Shown here piece by piece: positions 1 through 4,972 of a stretch of 5,148 nt of DNA. The DNA comes from an uncultured Desulfuromonas sp. Its GTDB lineage: Bacteria > Desulfobacterota > Desulfuromonadia > Desulfuromonadales > Trichloromonadaceae. Made by a program: the position numbers and the translations under genes. The stretch covers positions 1 through 5,148 of the forward strand of contig CALJLX010000574.1 in assembly GCA_937982495.1 (NCBI GenBank). The letters run 5' to 3'. Below the pieces are notes generated by a model that was not told where the DNA came from, did no database searches, and saw only the letters and a program-made list of their open reading frames with translations. Positions within the stretch are counted from its first letter, which is position 1. Every line of letters begins with the position of its first letter.

Positions 1-664
1 TGTCGATGACGTTGGCCAGATCGGCCACATAGGGGGTGACGTAATCGTACATTTGTGTCGTCGGCGCGGCCAGGGCGTCAACCAGCGCCAGACGTTTGAC
101 CCCGCGCAGGGCGTCGCGCAGATAGCCGTTGGCGCGGTCGGCGATCCAGCCGGTGACGTCGGTGTCGGCCGGGCCGCCGTTGGGCGGGTTGTACTTGATG
201 CCGCCGTTGTCCGGCGGGTTGTGCGAAGGGGTGATGACGATGCCGTCGGCCTGATCCGCCTGAGAGCCGCGATTGTAGGCCAAGATGGCGTGGGAGATGA
301 CCGGCGTCGGCGTGTAGCCGAAATCCTTGGCGACGCGCGTCTCGACGCCGTTGCCGGCGAGCACTTCCAGGGCGCCGGCATGGGCCGGTTCGGACAGGGC
401 TTGGTTGTCCATGCCGAGAAAGATCGGCCCGGAAATCCCCGCCTGCTGTCGGTAGTCGCAGATCGCCTGGACGATGGCGAGAATGTGCCATTCGTTGAAG
501 GTCTGTTTCGACGCCGCGCCGCGATGCCCCGAGGTACCGAAGGCGACGAGTTGGGCGGGATCGCTCGGGTCGGGGCGGCGGGTGTAGTAGTCGCTGATCA
601 GACGGGGGATGTTGGGGAGCAGGCTTTTCGGGGCCGGTTTTCCGGCCAGGGGATGCAGGGCCAT
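1..664 (-). CDS. pgm: Phosphoglucomutase (alpha-D-glucose phosphate-specific), N-terminal part, cut by window edge
   Basis: Interconverts glucose 1-phosphate and glucose 6-phosphate in the cytoplasm, linking glycolysis to glycogen and nucleotide-sugar synthesis. Read on the minus strand, the frame is open from ATG at 664-662 to the left edge and gives 221 residues, about 40% of the usual 545 or so. The start MALHPLAGKPA resembles E. coli Pgm (MAIHNRAGQPA). Recognisable blocks are FGTSGHRG (about 42-49), FNEWHILAI (56-64) and GIVITPSHNPPDNGGIKYNP (141-160), where Ser147 is the expected phosphoserine nucleophile, followed by NGGPADTDVT (162-171). The start is supported by GAGGAG at 680-675 on the minus strand, 10 nt upstream. 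The residues agree with the bacterial Pgm family throughout, with no frameshift. The metal-binding loop and the C-terminal phosphate-binding domain lie outside the window. The gene is transcribed divergently from the alarmone synthetase gene. Confidence 0.95.
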   Translation of the reverse strand, partial: MALHPLAGKPAPKSLLPNIPRLISDYYTRRPDPSDPAQLVAFGTSGHRGAASKQTFNEWHILAIVQAICDYRQQAGISGPIFLGMDNQALSEPAHAGALEVLAGNGVETRVAKDFGYTPTPVISHAILAYNRGSQADQADGIVITPSHNPPDNGGIKYNPPNGGPADTDVTGWIADRANGYLRDALRGVKRLALVDALAAPTTQMYDYVTPYVADLANVID

Positions 665-744
665 GAAACGAAGTCTCCTCGGCGAAGGCGAAGTGGACGG
701 CTGGCGTCCTCGGGAATAAGGTCAAAGGGGGATGAAACCCTTGG

Positions 745-772
745 AACTTAGCAGTTATTAAATTTCTGTCAA
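745..772 (-). promoter_or_regulatory. Candidate sigma-70 promoter for phosphoglucomutase
   Basis: On the minus strand a perfect TTGACA -35 hexamer occupies 772-767. A weak -10 (TAAGTT, 750-745, 3 of 6 matches) follows after a 16-nt spacer. An alternative pairing in the same AT-rich patch is TTTAAT at 762-757 (5 of 6) with TTCATC at 785-780 as -35, spacer 17. Either would give a leader of roughly 70-90 nt before the ATG at 664. A weak hairpin (AAGGG 725-729 with CCCTT 738-742) falls in or just before that leader. This is prediction from consensus only. Confidence 0.45.
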
Positions 773-777
773 GACGC

Positions 778-793
778 GGGATGAATTCATCCC
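778..793. promoter_or_regulatory. Perfect 16-bp palindrome between divergent promoters (possible operator)
   Basis: The sequence GGGATGAATTCATCCC is perfectly self-complementary. It lies 5 bp from the candidate pgm -35 hexamer (767-772) and 7 bp from the candidate -35 of the alarmone synthetase gene (801-806), so a dimeric protein bound here could affect both genes. It could instead be a degenerate copy of a dispersed palindromic repeat; two other palindromes with GGG/CCC ends occur at 3518-3537 and 3566-3585, but their centre is CATG rather than AATT. No regulator is identified. Confidence 0.4.
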
Positions 794-800
794 CTGGTCG

Positions 801-829
801 TCGCCACCGGACAATTCATGAGTTACAAT
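801..829 (+). promoter_or_regulatory. Candidate sigma-70 promoter for the alarmone synthetase gene
   Basis: TCGCCA at 801-806 (4 of 6 matches to the -35 consensus) and TACAAT at 824-829 (5 of 6 to the -10) are separated by the ideal 17 bp. The predicted transcription start is near 836, about 77 nt before the TTG start codon. The local AT-rich stretch in otherwise GC-rich DNA supports the -10 assignment. The 16-bp palindrome ends 7 bp upstream. Confidence 0.4.
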
Positions 830-835
830 AATAAG

Positions 836-912
836 CGTCGGCACGATCCGAACCGGCCCGCGACCCGCTTCCGCGGTCGTCGCGACCATCCCCCAAGCAA
901 CAGGAGCCGCCC
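836..912 (+). promoter_or_regulatory. GC-rich 5' leader of the alarmone synthetase gene, with ribosome binding site
   Basis: CAGGAG at 901-906 sits 6 nt before a TTG codon at 913 and decides that start, since no ATG or GTG occurs in frame upstream and the first in-frame internal ATG would remove 33 residues. Within the leader, GGTCG at 875-879 can pair either backwards with CGACC at 861-865 (9-nt loop) or forwards with CGACC at 883-887 (3-nt loop), so two short hairpins exclude each other. There is no U-run, so attenuation by termination is not supported; an effect on translation is conceivable but unproven. Confidence 0.4.
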
Positions 913-1980
913 TTGGCCTCTCTCGATTTCGAGCTGGAAAAACGCGCTTTTTACAAATTTTACGACGCCGAACGGGCCCGCCTGAACAGCGTCAAGAACG
1001 GCTATCTGCGGATGATCTCCCAGCTGCTCAAGGCGGCGGAGGTCGGCGAGGTGACGGCCGTCGAAGGACGGGTCAAGGATCGGGAAGAGTGCGTCAAGAA
1101 ATTTCACCGCAAATATCAGGGGAAACTGGAATCCGCCGGGCAGCCCTATGAAATCAGGAACTATCTGACCGATCTCATCGGCATCCGCATCATCTGCCCC
1201 TACGAAGACCAGATCGTTCCCGTCGCCGAAGTGCTCAAGCGGCATTTCCGCATCATCGACGTGACCGACAAGATCTCGGCCCTGGAAAGCACCGAGGACT
1301 CCTTCGGCTACAAAGGCTTGCATATGGACCTGGCCCTGCCCGAGGCGCGGGCGGCCCTGCCCAAGTTCGCCGCCTATGCCGATCTGCCTTTCGAGGTGCA
1401 GATCCGTTCCTTGATTCAGGATGCCTGGAGTGTCCTCGATCACAAGATCAAATACAAAAAATCGATCCCCAATGAGCTCAAACGCCGGATCAATGTTCTC
1501 TCCGCTCTCTTTGAGCTGGCGGACCGGGAATTCAAGGAGATCCGCAATGCCACCGAGGAACTGATTCAGAAAGCCCGGGTCGAACCGATCGGCGAACCGG
1601 CGGGGAGTAACGGCGGCGGCGCGGGGGAGACGGTCGGAACGGCCGGTGAAAAGACCGCGAACGCCTTCAACTTTCTGCGCATCGCCCGGCATTTCTTCCG
1701 GGATTTCGAATTCGAGGATTTCAAGGTCGACGGCTTCGTCGAGGATATCCTCAAGCTCGACCGCGATTTCCAAAAATCCGATCTCCATCGGAGCCTGATT
1801 GAACATCTGAAGACCGTTCGCGACTACCGCGAGGCGTATCTCGCCGAAAACGCCGATCGCACCTTCAGTCCCTACACCTCGATCCGGCACTGTCTCTATC
1901 TCTACAATCGGGAAACCTTCGCCCGAATTCTCTCCCCAGGGGCGCGAGAGCGTTTCGAGGCCTGGCTGCGGCGGGCTTAA
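913..1980 (+). CDS. Stand-alone RelA/SpoT-domain (p)ppGpp synthetase-like protein with C-terminal extension
   Basis: Predicted cytoplasmic enzyme moving pyrophosphate from ATP to a guanosine nucleotide to make the alarmones ppGpp/pppGpp. The 355-residue product has a RelA/SpoT synthetase core at about 20-220: GRVKDREECVKK (52-63, basic residues expected to bind ATP), LTDLIGIRII (85-94, metal ligand Asp87), FGYKGLH (131-137, Tyr133 expected to stack on the guanine) and EVQIRSLIQDAW (161-172, catalytic Glu161), then DHKIKYK (176-182). No HD hydrolase domain precedes it and no TGS/ACT regulatory part is recognisable, so it is of the small alarmone synthetase class. It is longer than the usual 200-250 residues: a Gly/Ala/Thr-rich linker (about 228-249) leads to an unrecognised, probably helical region (251-355). 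QIRS replaces the commoner QIRT, and a clear RxKD motif before GYKGLH is not seen. The TTG start is chosen from the CAGGAG site. No antitoxin-like gene is adjacent. A toxic tRNA-modifying relative cannot be excluded from sequence alone. Confidence 0.85.
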   Translation: MASLDFELEKRAFYKFYDAERARLNSVKNGYLRMISQLLKAAEVGEVTAVEGRVKDREECVKKFHRKYQGKLESAGQPYEIRNYLTDLIGIRIICPYEDQIVPVAEVLKRHFRIIDVTDKISALESTEDSFGYKGLHMDLALPEARAALPKFAAYADLPFEVQIRSLIQDAWSVLDHKIKYKKSIPNELKRRINVLSALFELADREFKEIRNATEELIQKARVEPIGEPAGSNGGGAGETVGTAGEKTANAFNFLRIARHFFRDFEFEDFKVDGFVEDILKLDRDFQKSDLHRSLIEHLKTVRDYREAYLAENADRTFSPYTSIRHCLYLYNRETFARILSPGARERFEAWLRRA

Positions 1981-2009
1981 AGGGAGACCTGGGCCTTCGC
2001 TCAAGCCGG

Positions 2010-2038
2010 TTGTATTGCCGCGGCGAAACCCCTAAAAT
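2010..2038 (+). promoter_or_regulatory. Candidate sigma-70 promoter for the histidine kinase gene
   Basis: TTGTAT at 2010-2015 (3 of 6) and TAAAAT at 2033-2038 (5 of 6) are 17 bp apart in the 95-bp gap after the alarmone synthetase gene. The predicted start near 2045 would give a leader of about 30 nt. No convincing terminator lies between the two genes (only a bulged 5-bp hairpin around 1992-2007), so read-through from upstream is also possible. Confidence 0.4.
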
Positions 2039-2063
2039 ATCAAGGTTGCTGTACTGTGGGGGA

Positions 2064-2070
2064 GGGGAGG
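2064..2070 (+). promoter_or_regulatory. Ribosome binding site deciding the GTG start of the kinase
   Basis: GGGGAGG ends 5 nt before GTG at 2076-2078. This strong purine-rich site favours GTG over the TTG at 2010, which lies further upstream in the same frame, overlaps the candidate -35 hexamer and would add 22 residues unlike a kinase N-terminus. Confidence 0.7.
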
Positions 2071-2075
2071 TCAAG

Positions 2076-3497
2076 GTGTCCGGAAACGTCGGCTTGCGTA
2101 CCGAAATACTCGTCAACCTGGCGATTCTACTGGGGGCGGCGCTGCTCTTTGTCGGTTTTCTGCTGCTCAAGCTGACCGAGAAGGAACTGGTTTCCCAGCG
2201 TGTCGCCGGTGCCCTGGCGACCATGGAAACCCTCGCTCGGGCGCTCGCCGCCGTCGACGAACCCGCCGATGCGCGGGCAGCGCGGGCGCGGGCGGCGCTT
2301 ATGCCCCTGGCACATCCCGGTGGCCTGGTCGACTGGACCCTGTACGATGCCGCCGGCCTCCCCCTTGCGAGTTTTGGACCCCGTCCCGCCGACCGGGACA
2401 ACCCGTTGCCGCCCATGGTGGAGCCCCGCGTCGATCTCGATTATTCCTCGAACTGGCTGGCCTCCGGCGCCGATGCGTCGGGCAGCCTGTCCCTGGGTGT
2501 TACTCTGTCGCGGGGCGGGGAGCGCCTCGGCGTGTTGCACGCGCGCTTTTCCCTCGCCGACATCGGCGAGCGCATCGCCGAGGCCCGGCGTCTGGTCTTT
2601 TTCTACGTCGCCGTCTACGGCGCCATCCTCATCCTCTTCGGCCTCTACCTGCTCGGGCGCAACGTCGTGCGCCCCATCGGCCGCCTGCGCTCCCTTACCG
2701 CCGAGGTCGCCGGCGGCAACCTGGAGGCGACCCTCGCCGTCGAAGGCCCCCGGGAGATCGCCGAGCTGACCGCCTCCTTCAACCACATGACCGCCTCCCT
2801 GCGGCGCGGTCGCGACGAACTCATCCGTTCCGAAAGAATGGCTTCCGTCGGCCATCTGGCGGCGGGGATGGCCCATGAAATCGGCAATCCCCTGGGCGCC
2901 GTCGTCGGTTATCTCGAACTGCTCAAGGGCGACCTGAGCGACCCCGACCAGCGCGATCTCGTCGAGCGCTCCCTGGCCGAGACCGGCCGCATCGACCGGC
3001 TGGTGCGCGAGCTGCTCGACTTCGCCAAGCCTTCCGCCGTTGTTCGGGAAGCCTTCGACCCCGCCGTCCTCGGGCGGGAAGTCCTCGACCTGTTGCGGCA
3101 TCAGGGGGTGTTCGACCAGCGCCGGCTCTACGACGAACTCCCCGAGGCGCTTCCCCTGGTGCGCATGGACCCGCACCGGCTGCGCCAGGTGCTGGTCAAC
3201 CTCCTGCTCAACGCCCGCGACGCCACCACGGTGGGGGGCGCCATCCGCCTCGCGGGGGCAGGGGAGGGGGACTGGGTCCGCCTCGCGGTCAGGGACAGCG
3301 GCATCGGCCTGAGCGAAGAGGTGCGCGCCCATCTCTTCGATCCTTTCTACACCACCAAGCCCACCGGACGCGGCCTCGGCCTGGCCATCTGCCGGCGCAT
3401 CGTCGAAGAAGCGGGAGGGCGGATCGAGGTGAATTCGACGCCGGGATTGGGGAGCGAGTTTCGGGTGTGGCTCAAGGGGGAGCGGAATGATGAATGA
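2076..3497 (+). CDS. Membrane sensor histidine kinase (HAMP-HisKA-HATPase), NtrB/AtoS-like
   Basis: Predicted inner-membrane sensor that autophosphorylates on histidine and passes the phosphate to the regulator encoded downstream. The 473-residue product has a first membrane helix at about 11-32, an extracytoplasmic region at about 35-172, a second helix at about 173-194 and a HAMP domain at about 195-245 (VVRPIGRLRSLT...FNHMT). The dimerisation domain contains SERMASVGHLAAGMAHEIGN with phospho-acceptor His267; the HExxN pattern fits a kinase that also has phosphatase activity. The ATPase domain has the N box QVLVNLLLNARDA (Asn379), G1 box DSGIG (407-411), F box FDPFYTTK (421-428) and G2 box GRGLGLAI (431-438), all intact. 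There is no cytoplasmic PAS domain. The extracytoplasmic segment (WTLYDAAGLPLASFG...LGVLHARFSLADI) may have a PAS/Cache-like fold; its ligand is unknown. GTG is chosen as start because of the strong upstream ribosome binding site. The regulator gene follows after 131 bp of palindromic DNA, not by the usual short gap or overlap. Confidence 0.93.
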   Translation: MSGNVGLRTEILVNLAILLGAALLFVGFLLLKLTEKELVSQRVAGALATMETLARALAAVDEPADARAARARAALMPLAHPGGLVDWTLYDAAGLPLASFGPRPADRDNPLPPMVEPRVDLDYSSNWLASGADASGSLSLGVTLSRGGERLGVLHARFSLADIGERIAEARRLVFFYVAVYGAILILFGLYLLGRNVVRPIGRLRSLTAEVAGGNLEATLAVEGPREIAELTASFNHMTASLRRGRDELIRSERMASVGHLAAGMAHEIGNPLGAVVGYLELLKGDLSDPDQRDLVERSLAETGRIDRLVRELLDFAKPSAVVREAFDPAVLGREVLDLLRHQGVFDQRRLYDELPEALPLVRMDPHRLRQVLVNLLLNARDATTVGGAIRLAGAGEGDWVRLAVRDSGIGLSEEVRAHLFDPFYTTKPTGRGLGLAICRRIVEEAGGRIEVNSTPGLGSEFRVWLKGERNDE

Positions 3498-3510
3498 TGG
3501 GGCGTGCAGC

Positions 3511-3541
3511 GTACAAGGGGCGCAGCATGCTGCGCCCTTAC
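3511..3541. repeat. REP-like palindrome 1 between kinase and regulator genes
   Basis: A perfect 20-bp palindrome occupies 3518-3537, with arms GGGCGCAG and CTGCGCCC around a central CATG. The ends GTACAAG (3511-3517) and TTAC (3538-3541) extend the symmetry imperfectly. As RNA it would form a very stable short hairpin 20 nt after the kinase stop codon. There is no following U-run, so it is not a standard intrinsic terminator. The same design (GGGCG...CATG...CGCCC) recurs at 3566-3585 with centres 48 bp apart, which suggests a REP-type dispersed repeat. Family assignment is inference. Confidence 0.7.
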
Positions 3542-3544
3542 AAC

Positions 3545-3593
3545 CGAAAACCGACATGCAGGTAGGGGCGATTCATGAATCGCCCGGTTTTCG
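3545..3593. repeat. REP-like palindrome 2 nested inside a 9-bp inverted repeat
   Basis: A perfect 20-bp palindrome at 3566-3585 has arms GGGCGATT and AATCGCCC around CATG. It matches palindrome 1 at 14 of 20 positions: the outer GGGCG/CGCCC and the central CATG. It is enclosed by CGAAAACCG (3545-3553) and its exact reverse complement CGGTTTTCG (3585-3593), sharing one base with the inner palindrome. The inner hairpin is followed by GGTTTT, a poor terminator-like tail that might give partial termination before the regulator gene. GTAG at 3562-3565 has no partner on the right, so the copy looks truncated on that side. Confidence 0.65.
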
Positions 3594-3617
3594 CGGAATC
3601 GCGCCGTGACGATCAAC

Positions 3618-3622
3618 AAGGA
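3618..3622 (+). promoter_or_regulatory. Ribosome binding site deciding the regulator start
   Basis: AAGGA lies 6 nt before ATG at 3629-3631. The in-frame ATG at 3575 sits inside palindrome 2 and is preceded only by hairpin-forming sequence. It would add 18 residues ahead of the MKPILIIDDE that normally opens a receiver domain. The later start is therefore preferred. Confidence 0.8.
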
Positions 3623-3628
3623 AATCCC

Positions 3629-4972
3629 ATGAAACCGATTCTGATCATCGATGACGAAGGGCCGATGCGGCATATGCTGCGGCTGGTGCTGGAAAAACAG
3701 GGCTATGCCGTGGTCGAGGCCGAGAACGGCGCGGCGGCGTTGACGGTTATCAACGGGCGGGAGTGCCTGCTCGCCCTCTGCGACATCCGCATGCCCGATA
3801 TGGACGGCCTCGCCTTTCTCCGTGCCCTGCGCGAGAAAGGCATCCATCTCACGGTGATCATGATGAGCGCCTACGGCTCCGTCGACACCGCCTTGGAGTG
3901 CATGAAGCAGGGGGCCTACGACTACATCTCCAAACCCTTCAAGCCCGACGAAGTGGTGCTGGCGGTGAAGAAGGCCGAGGAGCGCCTCGGCCTGCAACAG
4001 GAAAACGCCCGCCTCAAACAGGCCCTCGCCGGGGAACGGCGCGGGCGCGAGCCGATTTACGCGAGCGAGGCGATGGCGGCGGTCATGGCCCGGGTCGCGA
4101 CCCTGGCTGCCGTGACCTCGCCGGTTCTCATCACCGGCGAGACCGGCACCGGCAAGGAACTCGTCGCCCGCGCCCTGCACGAGGGCGGCCCCCGCCGCGA
4201 GGCCCCTTTCGTCGCGGTGAATTGCAGCGCCATCGCCGCCGGACTGCTTGAAAGCGAACTCTTCGGACACGCCAGGGGCGCCTTCACCGGCGCCGACCGC
4301 GAACGCCAGGGGCTCTTCGGCGCCGCCCACGGCGGCACGCTCTTTCTCGACGAAATCGGCGAACTGCCGGCGGAGCTGCAACCCAAGCTGCTGCGGGTCT
4401 TGCAGGAAGGGGAGGTGTTGCGGGTCGGCGACAGCAAGCCGCGCCAGGTCGATGTCCGCGTCCTCGCCGCCACCGCCCGCGATCTGCGCCAGGAAGTGGC
4501 CGCCGGCCGTTTTCGCGAGGATCTCTATTTTCGCCTGGCGGTGGTCGATGTGCACATCCCGCCGCTGCGCGAGCGCAAGAAGGATATCGCCCTTCTCGCC
4601 GAGCACTTTCTCGCCGCCGCCGCTCGCCGCGAGGGGCGGCCCCTGCCGCGTCTCGCCGCCGACGCCGTGGCCGCCCTGGAAAACTACGGCTGGCCCGGCA
4701 ACGTCCGCGAACTGGAAAACCTCATGGAAAAGACCCTGATTTTCTGCCGGGGGGAATGGGTCGACCAGGTCGCGCTGCCCTGGGAAGTCCGCCGCCGCGA
4801 GCGGGACCGGGACGAGGACTATTCCCTCAAGCAGGCCGTGGCCCGGCTCGAAAAGGAATATATCCGCAAGGCCCTGGCCGCCACCGGCGGCAACCAGACA
4901 AAAGCGGCCCGCCTGCTGGAAATCAGCCTGCGGGCCCTGGTTTACAAGTTGAAGGAGATGGGGGAGGATTAA
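3629..4972 (+). CDS. Sigma-54-dependent response regulator, NtrC family (receiver-AAA+-Fis)
   Basis: Predicted cytoplasmic transcription activator: phosphorylation should trigger oligomerisation and ATP-driven opening of sigma-54 RNA polymerase promoters. The 447-residue product has a receiver domain (about 1-120) with acidic pair Asp8/Asp9, phospho-acceptor Asp52 (CDIRMPDMDG), Ser80 (MMSAYG) and Lys102 (SKPF). A coiled linker (about 115-135) leads to the AAA+ domain (about 143-375): Walker A GETGTGKE (170-177), the sigma-54-contacting GAFTGA loop (217-222), Walker B GGTLFLDEIGEL (235-246), and GWPGNVREL (354-362) of sensor II. A Fis-type helix-turn-helix closes the protein (about 398-445, GGNQTKAARLLEISLRALVYK). 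Every key motif is intact, and the length is typical of NtrC/AtoC/ZraR relatives. Position directly after the kinase makes them a likely cognate pair. Target promoters are not visible in this window, so the process controlled is unknown. Confidence 0.95.
   Translation: MKPILIIDDEGPMRHMLRLVLEKQGYAVVEAENGAAALTVINGRECLLALCDIRMPDMDGLAFLRALREKGIHLTVIMMSAYGSVDTALECMKQGAYDYISKPFKPDEVVLAVKKAEERLGLQQENARLKQALAGERRGREPIYASEAMAAVMARVATLAAVTSPVLITGETGTGKELVARALHEGGPRREAPFVAVNCSAIAAGLLESELFGHARGAFTGADRERQGLFGAAHGGTLFLDEIGELPAELQPKLLRVLQEGEVLRVGDSKPRQVDVRVLAATARDLRQEVAAGRFREDLYFRLAVVDVHIPPLRERKKDIALLAEHFLAAAARREGRPLPRLAADAVAALENYGWPGNVRELENLMEKTLIFCRGEWVDQVALPWEVRRRERDRDEDYSLKQAVARLEKEYIRKALAATGGNQTKAARLLEISLRALVYKLKEMGED

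Noticed and set aside
53..751. Open frame on the plus strand across the phosphoglucomutase region
   Set aside because: Low-complexity Arg/Gly/Val-rich product. The minus frame gives unmistakable phosphoglucomutase motifs.
781..831. Tiny 16-codon ORF that could be a leader peptide for the alarmone synthetase gene
   Set aside because: No ribosome binding site, it begins inside the palindrome, and it overlaps the candidate promoter rather than following it.
819..986. 55-codon basic ORF overlapping the start of the alarmone synthetase gene, considered as an antitoxin or leader peptide
   Set aside because: No ribosome binding site, its start precedes the predicted transcription start, and its second half is only another frame of the synthetase gene.
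823..2004. Long minus-strand open frame opposite the alarmone synthetase gene
   Set aside because: The plus strand encodes a clear RelA/SpoT domain with its own ribosome binding site; the minus frame is a shadow created by high G+C.
1981..2020. GG/GC dinucleotides upstream of the kinase as a sigma-54 promoter for autoregulation
   Set aside because: No TGGC and TTGC pair occurs at the required spacing.
2308..2322. TGGCAC reminiscent of a sigma-54 -24 element
   Set aside because: It lies inside the kinase coding sequence, and the -12 position reads GGTG instead of TTGC.
3518..3537. Hairpin after the kinase as an intrinsic terminator
   Set aside because: The stable stem is followed by TTACAACC, with no U-run; a repeat element is the better reading.
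2127..3557. Long minus-strand open frame opposite the histidine kinase
   Set aside because: The plus frame has every kinase motif; the minus product resembles no family and starts in the repeat region.
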